Source of the DNA: Cacconaster sp045642485
GTDB lineage: Bacteria > Bacteroidota > Bacteroidia > Bacteroidales > UBA932
Direction of reading: 5' to 3'
DNA length: 38,632 nucleotides
Assembly (NCBI GenBank): GCA_045642485.1
Contig: JAZUIV010000004.1
Location: 1 to 38,632 of the forward strand
The notes under the pieces: generated by a model
Databases searched by the model: none
What the model saw: only the letters and a program-made list of their open reading frames with translations
What the model was told of the DNA's origin: nothing
Program-made: the position numbers and the translations under genes
Part shown: one piece after another, positions 1 through 8,784 of the stretch
How the letters are laid out: the number at the start of each line of letters is the position of its first letter
How positions within the stretch are numbered: position 1 is the first letter of the stretch

Positions 1-527
1 CTGAGGAATCTCATTATACCAAGCCTGAAGAGGTTGTTGACTTTGCAACCCGTACAGGATGCGATTCTCTCGCAATTTCAATCGGTACTTCACACGGCGC
101 ATACAAATTCAAACCTGAACAGTGTACCCGTGACCCTAAGACCGGAAAACTCGTACCTCCACCACTTGCATTCGATGTTCTCAAGGGTGTAGAGGAGCAG
201 CTTCCTGGTTTCCCTATCGTTCTTCACGGATCATCATCAGTTCCACAGGAGTATGTTGACGAGATCAACTCTCTCGGCGGAAAGCTTCCTGATGCAGTAG
301 GTATCCCTGAGGAGCAGCTTCGTCTTGCTGCAAAGTCAGCAGTCTGCAAGATCAACATCGACTCAGACAGCCGTCTTGCAATGACAGCGGCAATCCGCAA
401 GGTATTCGTTGAGAAGCCCGGCGAATTCGACCCCCGCAAATACTGCGGTCCCGCCCGTGACGAGATGAAGAAACTCTACACGCACAAGATCGTGAACGTT
501 CTGGGCAGCGACGGAAAAGCCTGCTAG
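1..527 (+). CDS. fba: Fructose-bisphosphate aldolase, class II (3' part)
   Basis: Partial gene entering from the left edge; the reading frame begins at base 3 and stops with TAG at 525-527. It would cleave fructose 1,6-bisphosphate to glyceraldehyde 3-phosphate and dihydroxyacetone phosphate in glycolysis and gluconeogenesis in the cytoplasm. Visible class II signatures are the SIGTSHGAYKF segment, the zinc-ligand region IVLHGSSSVP, and the NIDSDSRLAMTAAIRK segment that contacts the substrate phosphate. The closing segment FDPRKYCGPARDEMKKL is typical of the longer Bacteroidales enzymes. The N-terminal part, with the catalytic Asp and the first zinc His, lies outside the window. The pseudouridine synthase gene starts 2 bases after the stop. 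Confidence 0.93.
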   Translation, partial: EESHYTKPEEVVDFATRTGCDSLAISIGTSHGAYKFKPEQCTRDPKTGKLVPPPLAFDVLKGVEEQLPGFPIVLHGSSSVPQEYVDEINSLGGKLPDAVGIPEEQLRLAAKSAVCKINIDSDSRLAMTAAIRKVFVEKPGEFDPRKYCGPARDEMKKLYTHKIVNVLGSDGKAC

Positions 528-529
528 GC

Positions 530-1228
530 GTGATATACAGAGAATTATCCAAGGAAGAATACGGAAACGTCTCCGGCAGAATCCTCTATGAGGACAATCA
601 CCTGCTGATTTTCAACAAATCAGCAGGTGAAATTGTCCAAGGGGACAAGACAGGAGACGAACCGTTGTCCGAGACACTCAAGGCGTTCATCGCACAGAGG
701 GACTCGAAGCCGGGGCACGTCTTTATGGGTGTTCCGCACAGGCTTGACCGCCCTGTCAGCGGACTTGCGGTCTTTGCCAAAACTTCCAAATGCCTGGAAC
801 GTCTCAACGAACTCTTCCGCACCGGAGAGATTCACAAGACCTATTGGGCCCTGACCTGCGGCAGACCCGCCCCCGAACAGGGGGAACTGACACACTTCCT
901 CCGCAGGAACGAGAAGCAGAACAAGAGCTACGCCTTCGACCGCAAAGTACCCGACGCCAAGGAGGCCAGGCTCAGATACAAAGTCCTGAAGGATACGGAC
1001 AGATACCACCTTGTCGAAGTGGAGCTTCTCACCGGAAGACACCACCAGATCAGATGCCAGCTTGCGGCCATAGGATGTCCCATAAAAGGAGACCTGAAAT
1101 ACGGAGCCCCAAGGTCCAACCCGGACGGAGGAATCAGCCTGCACGCACGGCGGATAACATTCATCCATCCCGTAAAGCACGAGGAAGTGAATATTACCGC
1201 TCCTGTGGACTGGATACAACTCAGATAA
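530..1228 (+). CDS. RluA-family pseudouridine synthase
   Basis: 232-residue protein of the RluA/RluC/RluD family, which converts specific uridines of rRNA or tRNA to pseudouridine. The catalytic motif HRLDRPVSGLAVFAKT is present with the essential Asp, followed by the family motifs KTYWAL and LLTGRHHQIRCQLA. There is no N-terminal S4 domain, so it belongs to the short single-domain type; the exact target nucleotide cannot be read from sequence. The start is a GTG at 530, 2 bases after the aldolase stop, and no ATG lies near the conserved N-terminus, so translational coupling is likely. A DUF2490 gene begins 2 bases after its stop. Confidence 0.9.
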   Translation: MIYRELSKEEYGNVSGRILYEDNHLLIFNKSAGEIVQGDKTGDEPLSETLKAFIAQRDSKPGHVFMGVPHRLDRPVSGLAVFAKTSKCLERLNELFRTGEIHKTYWALTCGRPAPEQGELTHFLRRNEKQNKSYAFDRKVPDAKEARLRYKVLKDTDRYHLVEVELLTGRHHQIRCQLAAIGCPIKGDLKYGAPRSNPDGGISLHARRITFIHPVKHEEVNITAPVDWIQLR

Positions 1229-1230
1229 CT

Positions 1231-1845
1231 ATGCCCGGCCTGCGAAAACTGTTTCTCGCCATAGCGATGTTGCTTCTTTCATCCACGGCACTCCCCGCTG
1301 ATACCTTCGGAGGGTGGGAATTCATTGAAATCAACCATAATTTCAAGGATTCAAAATGGTTCATCACCAATTACACCGAGCACGACAACATAAGTTATTC
1401 CAAATTCGACTGCGCATACAACCGCTTCACCGTAGGATACAACATTCTCCCCTGGCTCAGAGTCGGACTGGCGTATGACTTTATGATTGAACCGGAACAA
1501 CTCATCCACCGGGGCGTAGCCGAAGTGGTCGGCACCTTGAAAAGCGGCAATTTCAAAGTCAGTCTGAGAGAGAGATATTTCCGCATCTGGAAGCCTGACA
1601 GTCAGAGCAATGAGATCAGATCAAGGTTGAAAGTCCAATACAACATCCAAGAAAGCGGGTTCAGCCCATATCTTGCCGCAGAAGTCTTTACCTGGGGCAC
1701 TGAATGGAAGAAAACGCGACATTACGCAGCCTGCACCTACAACATCAACTCCTGGATGCAGTTGGAATGGTACTATATGTATTATGCCTTCAAGGAGAGT
1801 CCGGCTCAACACGTAATCGGCATCGGGCTCAATTTCGACTTATAA
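1231..1845 (+). CDS. DUF2490 family protein, probable outer-membrane beta-barrel
   Basis: 204-residue protein with a clear Sec signal peptide (MPGLRKLFLAIAMLLLSSTA, cleavage probably near residue 23). The mature part alternates aromatic and polar residues in short amphipathic strands (YNILPWLRVGLAYDFM, LKVQYNIQESGFSPYLAAEVF) and ends in a phenylalanine-containing strand GIGLNFDL, as expected of an outer-membrane barrel. This matches the DUF2490 pattern common in Bacteroidota; no biochemical function is established for it that I know of. I start it at ATG 1231 because the signal peptide begins there. The frame stays open far upstream, but that stretch is only the shadow of the pseudouridine synthase gene. 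Its last 17 bases overlap the end of prmC on the other strand. Confidence 0.8.
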   Translation: MPGLRKLFLAIAMLLLSSTALPADTFGGWEFIEINHNFKDSKWFITNYTEHDNISYSKFDCAYNRFTVGYNILPWLRVGLAYDFMIEPEQLIHRGVAEVVGTLKSGNFKVSLRERYFRIWKPDSQSNEIRSRLKVQYNIQESGFSPYLAAEVFTWGTEWKKTRHYAACTYNINSWMQLEWYYMYYAFKESPAQHVIGIGLNFDL

Positions 1846-2671
1846 CAAAACGGGGTCTGGAGTTGACATCCTTACCCACTATGCTTCCGGGGAAGAGAGC
1901 CGAAGTCTCATCAGCGAGTTTTTCATTCACCTCCAAATAGATAGAGCCTCCCGGTTTCAACAGGACATCCGACCACAATTTTATCCCCCTGTAAAAAACG
2001 AGAGGATTGTCATCGGGAACAAACAGAGCCATTTCAGGTTCATAGTCAAGCACATTTGCCCTCATGGAAAACTTCTCCGCCTCCATAATATAAGGAGGGT
2101 TCGACACTATCAGGTCAAATTCCGGGAGGCCGGCCGGAGGAGCCGCAGTGATGTCTGCTTGAAAAAAAACAGGCTTGGCGCCTTGAAGTTTGATTCTCTG
2201 GCGGCACGCGATTGCAAGGGCATCCTCCGAGATGTCGCATCCATACACCATAGCCTCAGGGAAAGCAGATGCCAGGGAATATGAGATACAGCCGGAACCG
2301 GTGCACATATCCAGAATGTTGAACTGTCCGTCCCGCGGGACAAAACCGGAAAAATTGTCAATTATCGTTGTCACCAGTTCTTCCGTCTCAGGTCTGGGGA
2401 TCAGACATCCTTCACGCACACGGAACCTGTGTCCGCAGAAAAGCGCATATCCGAGGACATATTGCAAAGGACGCCCCTGCTCGAGTTGGGACAAGGCCTC
2501 CCCAATTTTGTCCGATGAGCGCAGCACGGTATCGCGGCAGGCATAAAAAGTAGCGGTGGATACACCGTCAAAATGTTCGGCAAGAAGAAAAGCTATCGAG
2601 CGTATTTCTTCGGGGACATAAAGAGATCCCAGCCTGTTCCCGGCTTCGGCAATCAGGTCTGCAACTGTCAT
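1829..2671 (-). CDS. prmC: Peptide chain release factor N5-glutamine methyltransferase
   Basis: Class I SAM-dependent methyltransferase that methylates the GGQ glutamine of release factors RF1 and RF2. An N-terminal helical domain is followed by the SAM-binding segment NILDMCTGSGCISYSLA and the catalytic NPPY motif in FDLIVSNPPYIMEAE, then the family motif LKPGGSIYLEVNE. The ATG at 2671 lies 1 base after the stop of the PBP1A gene and gives an N-terminus (MTVADLIAEAG) like that of family members; an in-frame ATG at 2701 would add 10 residues and overlap PBP1A. It is therefore the second gene of a PBP1A-prmC operon, convergent with and slightly overlapping the DUF2490 gene. Confidence 0.92.
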   Translation of the reverse strand: MTVADLIAEAGNRLGSLYVPEEIRSIAFLLAEHFDGVSTATFYACRDTVLRSSDKIGEALSQLEQGRPLQYVLGYALFCGHRFRVREGCLIPRPETEELVTTIIDNFSGFVPRDGQFNILDMCTGSGCISYSLASAFPEAMVYGCDISEDALAIACRQRIKLQGAKPVFFQADITAAPPAGLPEFDLIVSNPPYIMEAEKFSMRANVLDYEPEMALFVPDDNPLVFYRGIKLWSDVLLKPGGSIYLEVNEKLADETSALFPGSIVGKDVNSRPRFVISRN

Positions 2672-2672
2672 A

Positions 2673-5021
2673 TCATTCGAAGAAATTCTCACTCCCGTCA
2701 TTTCCGGAAGTCATATCATCCTCGGAACCGGTACAGTCGAAATTCATATTCCATCCAAGGGGCGGAACGAAACGGTCATCCAGTCCAATGGGAATGGTAG
2801 GGTCGGCATAGACCTTCTGCATGAACAGTCCCCAAATGGGAAGGGCCATATTGGAGCCTCCTCCAAGGGCCAGACTTTCAAAGTGGACCTGCCTGTCCTC
2901 CGCGCCTACCCAGACTCCGGCCGTAAGTTTCGGAGTGTAGCCGATGAACCATCCGTCAGACTGGTCGTTGGTTGTGCCTGTCTTTCCCGCAAGTTCACCC
3001 TTCAGGCCGTATTTCCATTTCAGCCTGCCTGCCGTACCTTCGTTCACGACTCCCTGCATCAGATTGACCATAAGATATGCAGTGGGATCGCTGATTGCCT
3101 CCCTCTTGCGGGTGGTGAAATTGGCCAGAACATTGCCGGCGCTGTCCTCGATTCTTGTGACCAGTTGCGGATAGCAATAGACACCGCGGCTGGGGAAAGT
3201 GTTGTAAGCGGACACCATCTCGTATACGTTCAGGTCGCAGGAGCCCACACATAGAGGGTAGACGGGATCCAGCCAGCTGCCGATTCCCATCTTCCTGCAC
3301 ATATCAACCATCGCCTTAGGACCGAACTGCTTCATCAGAAATGCAGATATATTGTTGGAACTGTGGGTAAGGCCCCATTTGAGAGTGACTGTCTTGCCGA
3401 TATATTCGTCCTTGTCCGTGCTCTTGGGCGTCCAGACCGTGTCTCCCACAGGGAAAGTGTAGGGAATGTTCTTCACCTTGTCACAGGGAGTGAAGCCCTC
3501 CTGCATTGCCAGGGTATAGAGGTACGGCTTCATCGTGGAGCCGACCTGGCGTTTGCCCTGACGCGCATTGTCATATTTGAAGTAGCGGTAATCCGGGCCG
3601 CCGACATAAGCCTTGACGTGGCCGGTGTGGGGCTCGATTGCCAGAAATGCACTGCGGAGGAAAGACTTGTAATAGCGGATGGAATCGGAAGGAGTCATCA
3701 CAGTGTCGATGTAATGCTGTTTGTTCCAGGCAAACACCCGCATCTTGACCGGCTGTTCGAAGGATGCCAGAATCTTCTTCTCGGATATTCCGTCCGCCTT
3801 CATCCCCATATAGCGGTCGCTCCACCTCATAGCCTGATTCATCAGCAGGTTCACGACATCATCACTTGTATCATCGGAAAACGGTTTCTTGCGCTTTCGC
3901 TTCAAATCCGAATTGAAAGACTTCTGCAGATCCTTGCCCAGATGCTCGGCAACAGCCTCCTCCGCATACTTCTGCATCCTGGAATCAATGGTAGTGTAAA
4001 TTTTCAATCCGTCCCTGTCGATATTGTATTTAGTCCCGTCAGGTTTCAGATTCTTGTTGAGCCATCCGTAGAACGGGTCATCCTTCCAGGCAAGGGAGTC
4101 CACCCTGTAATCCTCAATCTGAGCGTATGACGAACGTTGGGGCTCCTTTGCGTTCATCACTCTGCGCAGCATATCCCTGAAATAGGGTGCCAGACCTGCA
4201 TTGTGATCCTGCTGCTGGAAGGTTACGGCAATCGGAAGGGAGGAAAGAGAATCCTTCTCCGGTTCGCCTATATAACCGTATTTCTCCATCTGCTTCAACA
4301 CGTGATTTCTCCGTTCGAGAGACAAATCATAATGCAGCACGGGATTGTATCTGGTCGGTTTGTTGACCATACCTACCAGGCAGGCGCTTTCCTCCACGCT
4401 GAGATCCCTTGTTTCCTTGGCAAAAAACGTGCGGGCCGCAGAGCGTATTCCGTATGCGTTGCTACCGAAAAAGACCTGATTGAGATACATCGTGACTATC
4501 TCGTTCTTGGTATAGTTGCGTTCAAGACGTACAGCGGTAATCCATTCCTTCATCTTGATCATCAGCAACTTGACATACTTCATCCCGGGGATTTTGCTTT
4601 CAAGGGACTCTCTGGGGAAAAGAGTTTTTGCCAACTGCTGGGTTATCGTACTTCCTCCCCCCTGTGAGGAATCACCCATAAGCATTGTCTTGAAGCCTAC
4701 ACGGAGCAGTCCGCGGAAGTCAATGCCGCTGTGTTTGTAAAATCTCACATCCTCCGTGGCCACAACTGCATCTACGAGATGGGGTGGAAGATCTTCGAAG
4801 GTGACGTATGAGCGGTTCTCTATATGGTATGTGTTGATTACCTTGCCGTCCTCACTGATGAGAAGAGTTGCCTGATTGCTTTGAGGGTTCTCCAGCTGGT
4901 CGAACGATGGAATATGCGCGAAGAGTGTCGCCATAAGCACTCCCACGCCCAGGGCGAGAAACGGCAACATAATGATGAACCAGAACAATTTCACCGCCCT
5001 ACGGTGTTCGCCTTTTATCAT
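2673..5021 (-). CDS. Penicillin-binding protein 1A, bifunctional glycosyltransferase/transpeptidase
   Basis: 782 residues, a normal length for class A PBPs. It polymerises lipid II into glycan strands and crosslinks the peptides in the periplasm. A short cytoplasmic tail and one membrane segment (about residues 11-34) are followed by the GT51 glycosyltransferase domain, with the catalytic Glu in ATEDVRFYKHSGID (about 88-101), the QGGGSTITQQLAKTLF motif (120-135) and later SNAYGIRSAARTFF. The transpeptidase domain has the serine motif STMK (495-498), SSN (554-556) and KTGT (680-683). It is transcribed divergently from topA and followed directly by prmC. Confidence 0.96.
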   Translation of the reverse strand: MIKGEHRRAVKLFWFIIMLPFLALGVGVLMATLFAHIPSFDQLENPQSNQATLLISEDGKVINTYHIENRSYVTFEDLPPHLVDAVVATEDVRFYKHSGIDFRGLLRVGFKTMLMGDSSQGGGSTITQQLAKTLFPRESLESKIPGMKYVKLLMIKMKEWITAVRLERNYTKNEIVTMYLNQVFFGSNAYGIRSAARTFFAKETRDLSVEESACLVGMVNKPTRYNPVLHYDLSLERRNHVLKQMEKYGYIGEPEKDSLSSLPIAVTFQQQDHNAGLAPYFRDMLRRVMNAKEPQRSSYAQIEDYRVDSLAWKDDPFYGWLNKNLKPDGTKYNIDRDGLKIYTTIDSRMQKYAEEAVAEHLGKDLQKSFNSDLKRKRKKPFSDDTSDDVVNLLMNQAMRWSDRYMGMKADGISEKKILASFEQPVKMRVFAWNKQHYIDTVMTPSDSIRYYKSFLRSAFLAIEPHTGHVKAYVGGPDYRYFKYDNARQGKRQVGSTMKPYLYTLAMQEGFTPCDKVKNIPYTFPVGDTVWTPKSTDKDEYIGKTVTLKWGLTHSSNNISAFLMKQFGPKAMVDMCRKMGIGSWLDPVYPLCVGSCDLNVYEMVSAYNTFPSRGVYCYPQLVTRIEDSAGNVLANFTTRKREAISDPTAYLMVNLMQGVVNEGTAGRLKWKYGLKGELAGKTGTTNDQSDGWFIGYTPKLTAGVWVGAEDRQVHFESLALGGGSNMALPIWGLFMQKVYADPTIPIGLDDRFVPPLGWNMNFDCTGSEDDMTSGNDGSENFFE

Positions 5022-5083
5022 ATCAGTCTGTTTTTGAAACGGTTATATTCAATTGAAAACATTGCATAAATGATTCCAAAATG

Positions 5084-5091
5084 CAAATTTA
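5084..5091 (-). promoter_or_regulatory. -7 box of the PBP1A-prmC promoter
   Basis: On the minus strand this reads TAAATTTG, an exact match to the Bacteroidota -7 consensus TAnnTTTG. It lies about 62 bases upstream of the PBP1A start codon. I see no good TTTG box at the expected distance upstream, so only the -7 element is supported. Confidence 0.45.
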
Positions 5092-5101
5092 AGAAATAAA
5101 A

Positions 5102-5134
5102 TTTGGATTATTGCCTCCTTTATCAGTTACTTTG
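5102..5134 (+). promoter_or_regulatory. Promoter of topA
   Basis: A TTTG box at 5102-5105 and TTACTTTG at 5127-5134 (one mismatch to TAnnTTTG) are separated by 21 bases, which fits the -33/-7 arrangement of the primary sigma factor in Bacteroidota. Transcription would begin near 5141, which excludes an in-frame ATG at 5111 and supports the topA start at 5156. Confidence 0.55.
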
Positions 5135-5155
5135 CACTCCGAAAGATTTGAAGAT

Positions 5156-7429
5156 ATGACAGAGAATTTAGTAATCGTGGAGTCTCCGGCCAAGGCCAGG
5201 ACCATTGAAAAATTCTTAGGGAAGGAACATTTCACCGTAAAGTCCAGTTACGGACATATCCGTGACCTTAACGAAAAAAAGCTCAGCATTGACAAGAAAA
5301 GAGGGTTCGAACCTCAATATGAAGTGGTTCCCGGGAAGAAGAAACTCGTCGCCGAGTTGAAAGCCGCCGCCGAAAAGGCCGGGACCGTTTGGCTGGCATC
5401 CGATGAGGACCGCGAGGGAGAGGCCATTTCCTGGCATCTGTACGAAGTGCTCGGACTCACCGCACAGAAATCAAAGAGGATAGCATTTCACGAAATAACG
5501 GAAACAGCCCTGAAGGAGGCTCTTGCCCATCCCAGGGAAATAGATATGGACCTTGTAATGGCCCAGCAGGCAAGAAGAGTGATTGACAGGCTCGTAGGCT
5601 ACGAACTCTCACCGGTTCTGTGGAAGAAGGTGCAGAGAGGCCTTTCAGCAGGACGCGTACAGTCGGTGGCTCTCCGTCTGGTAGTGGATAGAGAACGGGA
5701 AATCAACGCCTTTCAGCCCAAGAGGTTCTTCCGGGTTGAAGGGACGTTCACACCCGAAAAAAGTTCCGCGCACATCAAGGCCCTGCTGGACACCAGATTC
5801 GATTCGGAAGAGGAAGCGAAAGATTTTCTCGAAAAGTGCAGACTAAGCTCCTTCGCAGTAAACGGCCTTGAAAAAAAGAAAGGTACGCATACTCCCGCCG
5901 CGCCCTTTACAACATCCATGTTGCAGCAGGAGGCAGCCAGAAAGCTCGGCTTTTCAGTCAAGCAGACAATGAGCGTAGCCCAGCAATTGTACGAGAAAGG
6001 TTTGATAACCTATATGCGTACGGATTCGACGAATCTCTCCTCCCTGGCGATAAACACGGCCAAGGAGACAATCATCAATCTATACGGAGAAAAATATTCC
6101 AAAGTCAGACACTATAAAACAAAGGTCAAAGGGGCGCAGGAAGCCCACGAAGCAATCAGGCCCACATACATCCGCAATACGGAGATAGAGGGTACGGCCA
6201 ATGAAAAGAGGCTGTACAATCTGATATGGAAAAGAACCATAGCAAGCCAGATGGCCGATGCCCAAGTGGAAAGGACAACCCTGTCAATTTCCGGATCCGG
6301 AATCAGTGAACGGTTTGAAGCGGAAGGCGAGCAGATTCTGTTCGACGGATTCCTGAAAGTTTACATCGAGAGCAGGGATGACGAGGAAGAAAAGGCCCTG
6401 TCCACTCTCCCCAACCTTACGGACGGACTGCCGCTGAACAGGAACGAAATAACGGCAACCGAACATTTCACCCAGCGTCCTTCCCGATACAGCGAAGCGA
6501 CTCTTGTAAAGAAATTGGAAGAGTTGGAAATAGGCAGACCATCGACCTATGCACCTACCATAGACACGATTACCACAAGGGGATATATATCGAAAGGAGA
6601 CCGCCCCGGCACCGAAAGGCGGATCATACAGTTCTCCCTTAAAAAAGACAGCATCTCACGCGGGGAAAACGTCGAGAAGACCGGAGCGGAAAAGAAAAAG
6701 CTCTTCCCCGAAAACATCGGCATAGTGATTACCGATTATCTCACTTCCCATTTCAAGGACATAGTGGATTATGGCTTCACCGCCAGAGTCGAGGACGGAT
6801 TCGACAAAATCGCGGCCGGTAAGATTGTCTGGAACAAATTGATTGACAACTTCTACGGCCCATTTGCCAAGACAGTGTCATCCGCATTGGAAGATACAGG
6901 TTACTCGAATTCCGAGAGGATTCTGGGCAATGACCCGCAGAGCGGAAAGGTGATAATTGCCAGAATAGGTCCCTATGGCCCGATGGTTCAGAAAGGCGAT
7001 AAGGATGACCCCCAGAAACAGTATGCCAGTATGGCCAAGGGGCAGTTGATTGAGACCATCACCCTGGAGGACGCATTGCATCTGTTCATCCTCCCCAGGG
7101 AAGTCGGAACGTTCGAGGGAAAGACCGTCACGGCAGCCATAGGTAAATATGGCCCGTACATCAAATTCGACGGCAAGTTCATATCACTGGGCAAAAACCT
7201 CAGCCCCTATACCGTGACCGAACAGGAAGCCGGGGAGTTGATTTCCGCATACCGCGACAAGGAATCCAGCAGAGTGATTGCATCGTTCCCCAACTCCGAT
7301 ATTCAGGTCCTCAACGGAAGATACGGCCCGTATATCAAACAGGGAAGTAAAAATTATAAAATACCAAAATCAATTGACGCAAAGTCTCTTACAGAATCTG
7401 ATTGCCTGAAAATCATAGCTGATTCATAA
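5156..7429 (+). CDS. topA: DNA topoisomerase I (type IA)
   Basis: 757-residue enzyme that relaxes negative supercoils by single-strand passage. The TOPRIM domain opens with LVIVESPAKARTIEKFLG and holds the acidic metal motif ASDEDREGEAISWH (about residues 81-94). The nicking tyrosine is Y286 in GLITYMRTDST. After the type IA core, the C-terminus carries GPYGPMVQKG, GKYGPYIKFDG and GRYGPYIKQG repeats, and no Cys4 zinc fingers, as in other Bacteroidota enzymes. I use ATG 5156, where the conserved N-terminus begins, because the likely promoter overlaps the upstream ATG at 5111. A strong terminator follows at once. Confidence 0.95.
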   Translation: MTENLVIVESPAKARTIEKFLGKEHFTVKSSYGHIRDLNEKKLSIDKKRGFEPQYEVVPGKKKLVAELKAAAEKAGTVWLASDEDREGEAISWHLYEVLGLTAQKSKRIAFHEITETALKEALAHPREIDMDLVMAQQARRVIDRLVGYELSPVLWKKVQRGLSAGRVQSVALRLVVDREREINAFQPKRFFRVEGTFTPEKSSAHIKALLDTRFDSEEEAKDFLEKCRLSSFAVNGLEKKKGTHTPAAPFTTSMLQQEAARKLGFSVKQTMSVAQQLYEKGLITYMRTDSTNLSSLAINTAKETIINLYGEKYSKVRHYKTKVKGAQEAHEAIRPTYIRNTEIEGTANEKRLYNLIWKRTIASQMADAQVERTTLSISGSGISERFEAEGEQILFDGFLKVYIESRDDEEEKALSTLPNLTDGLPLNRNEITATEHFTQRPSRYSEATLVKKLEELEIGRPSTYAPTIDTITTRGYISKGDRPGTERRIIQFSLKKDSISRGENVEKTGAEKKKLFPENIGIVITDYLTSHFKDIVDYGFTARVEDGFDKIAAGKIVWNKLIDNFYGPFAKTVSSALEDTGYSNSERILGNDPQSGKVIIARIGPYGPMVQKGDKDDPQKQYASMAKGQLIETITLEDALHLFILPREVGTFEGKTVTAAIGKYGPYIKFDGKFISLGKNLSPYTVTEQEAGELISAYRDKESSRVIASFPNSDIQVLNGRYGPYIKQGSKNYKIPKSIDAKSLTESDCLKIIADS

Positions 7430-7457
7430 AAACAGTTACGATTTTCAACTGTTTTTT
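7428..7457 (+). terminator. Rho-independent terminator after topA
   Basis: AAAAACAGTT at 7428-7437 pairs with AACTGTTTTT at 7447-7456 around a 9-base loop and runs into a T tract. It starts within the topA stop codon and ends before the -7 box of the Lrp-type gene, so it separates the two units. Confidence 0.75.
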
Positions 7458-7470
7458 ACAGAATTTTGCT

Positions 7471-7478
7471 TACTTTTG
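7471..7478 (+). promoter_or_regulatory. -7 box of the Lrp/AsnC gene
   Basis: TACTTTTG is an exact match to TAnnTTTG and lies 38 bases upstream of ATG 7517. The upstream -33 box is not recognisable. Confidence 0.5.
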
Positions 7479-7516
7479 CGCAGCAACGTTTGGTATCCGA
7501 TTGAAAATTGTTAGCT

Positions 7517-8032
7517 ATGGCCTCTTCACTTCAATATCAGATAGATGACACCGACAAGAAAATACTCTCTTTTCTGGTTAAGAACGCAAGAATGTCTTTC
7601 CTGGAGATAGCGAGGGAATGCGGAATTTCAGGTGCAGCCATCCATCAGAGAGTAAAGAAAATGGAGACTTGCGGCATCATAACCGGATCCAGACTTCTGG
7701 TTACTCCGGCAGCCGTAGGCTTGACCGTATGCGCCTTCATTGAAGTTGACCTTTCACAGGCAAACACCTATCCCCAGGTTATCGAAGCATTGAAGAATAT
7801 TCCCGAAGTCGTTGAATGCCACTTCGTCACCGGAGGGCATTCCCTTCTGCTCAAGTTGTACTGCTTTGACCACGAGCACCTTATGCACGTGGTAATCAAT
7901 ATGATTCAAAATCTTCCGGGAATTGAAAAAACGGAGACCTTCCTCTCTCTTGACCAACCCATCGAGCGGCAGATCTGGGTCAATGACTATTCATACAAGA
8001 AGTCATCATCGACAAAGAAGAGCAGAAGCTAA
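7517..8032 (+). CDS. Lrp/AsnC family transcriptional regulator
   Basis: 171 residues with the standard two-domain layout. An N-terminal AsnC-type helix-turn-helix (DDTDKKILSFLVKNARMSFL through ISGAAIHQRVKKMETCGII) is followed by a C-terminal RAM ligand-binding and oligomerisation domain, visible as alternating strands and helices (VCAFIEVDL, VIEALKNIPEVVECHFVTG). Members respond to amino acids and control amino-acid or general metabolism; the ligand and targets here cannot be told. An in-frame TTG at 7508 is less likely than ATG 7517. The last 27 bases overlap the end of ispD on the opposite strand. Confidence 0.9.
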   Translation: MASSLQYQIDDTDKKILSFLVKNARMSFLEIARECGISGAAIHQRVKKMETCGIITGSRLLVTPAAVGLTVCAFIEVDLSQANTYPQVIEALKNIPEVVECHFVTGGHSLLLKLYCFDHEHLMHVVINMIQNLPGIEKTETFLSLDQPIERQIWVNDYSYKKSSSTKKSRS

Positions 8033-8677
8033 CGAGAGGTCTTCCCTTGTAGTTATCTTGATATTCGTCTTCTCCCCCGGCACAAGTCTTATCTGACATC
8101 CGTACGCCTCCGCCACGGATGCATCGTCCGTGAACGCCTGAGAATAGGCTTGACTGTAAGCCCCCTTCAGCACATCAGCCTGAAAAACCTGCGGTGTCTG
8201 GACGCAAACGAACCGGGATCTGTCAACGGGTGAAGAGGAATTGCCGGAAATCTCCCTGAGGGAATCCACTACCGGCACGGCGGGCACCACGGCGGGATAA
8301 GTTTCAGCCTCAGTAAACAGCCGCCTTATCAGTTCCACTCCGACAATCGGTCGGACGGCGTCGTGGATTGCAACAATCGAACCGGCCGGCACATACTTGA
8401 GAGCATTCTGAACGGTATGGAACCTGGTAATGCCTCCATCGGCAAGAATATACCTGTCAAGAAAGTCACTGGTTCTGTTGTAATCCTTCCAGTATTGCCT
8501 GAAATCCGAGTGGATTGCCAATATTATTTCCAAATCCTCCACTGCCGTAAGGAACTTTTCCACAGTATGCCGCAAGATGGGTTTTCCCCCGATTTCAAGA
8601 AATTGTTTGGGTATCTCCGAGCCCATACGCATCCCCTTCCCTCCTGCCGGAATTATGACATATTTTCTATTGGCCAT
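8006..8677 (-). CDS. ispD: 2-C-methyl-D-erythritol 4-phosphate cytidylyltransferase
   Basis: 223-residue enzyme of the MEP isoprenoid pathway that transfers CMP from CTP to methylerythritol 4-phosphate. The nucleotide-binding N-terminus MANRKYVIIPAGGKGMRMGS continues into the IPKQFLEIGGKPIL motif, and the later signatures IVAIHDAVRPIV and VCVQTPQVFQADVLKGAY are conserved. The frame is open upstream to 8806, but the family N-terminus begins at ATG 8677 and the intervening residues are not coding-like. Divergent from mreB and convergent with the Lrp-type gene. Confidence 0.95.
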   Translation of the reverse strand: MANRKYVIIPAGGKGMRMGSEIPKQFLEIGGKPILRHTVEKFLTAVEDLEIILAIHSDFRQYWKDYNRTSDFLDRYILADGGITRFHTVQNALKYVPAGSIVAIHDAVRPIVGVELIRRLFTEAETYPAVVPAVPVVDSLREISGNSSSPVDRSRFVCVQTPQVFQADVLKGAYSQAYSQAFTDDASVAEAYGCQIRLVPGEKTNIKITTREDLSLASALLCR

Positions 8678-8707
8678 CAGTCTTTCACAAATTGTAAAAA
8701 AGTATTG

Positions 8708-8715
8708 CAAAATTA
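8708..8715 (-). promoter_or_regulatory. -7 box of the ispD promoter
   Basis: Reads TAATTTTG on the minus strand, an exact TAnnTTTG match, 30 bases upstream of the ispD ATG. It faces away from an identical box serving mreB. Confidence 0.45.
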
Positions 8716-8737
8716 AGAATTTGTCACAATAAAATGC

Positions 8738-8745
8738 TAATTTTG
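8738..8745 (+). promoter_or_regulatory. -7 box of the mreB operon promoter
   Basis: TAATTTTG, an exact consensus match, 39 bases upstream of the mreB ATG. No clear TTTG box lies at the usual spacing, partly because the region is shared with the divergent ispD promoter. Confidence 0.5.
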
Positions 8746-8784
8746 CAGAGATAGAAATAAACCGTAGAAGAAACCCCTTCGAAT

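Noticed and set aside
790..1845. A 351-codon plus-strand frame covering the DUF2490 gene and much of the pseudouridine synthase gene
   Set aside because: Only the part after ATG 1231 has a signal peptide and protein-like sequence; the upstream part is Arg/Pro-rich shadow of the pseudouridine synthase.
3363..4130. A 255-codon plus-strand frame opposite the PBP1A gene
   Set aside because: Antisense shadow of the conserved transpeptidase region; no start signal or family match.
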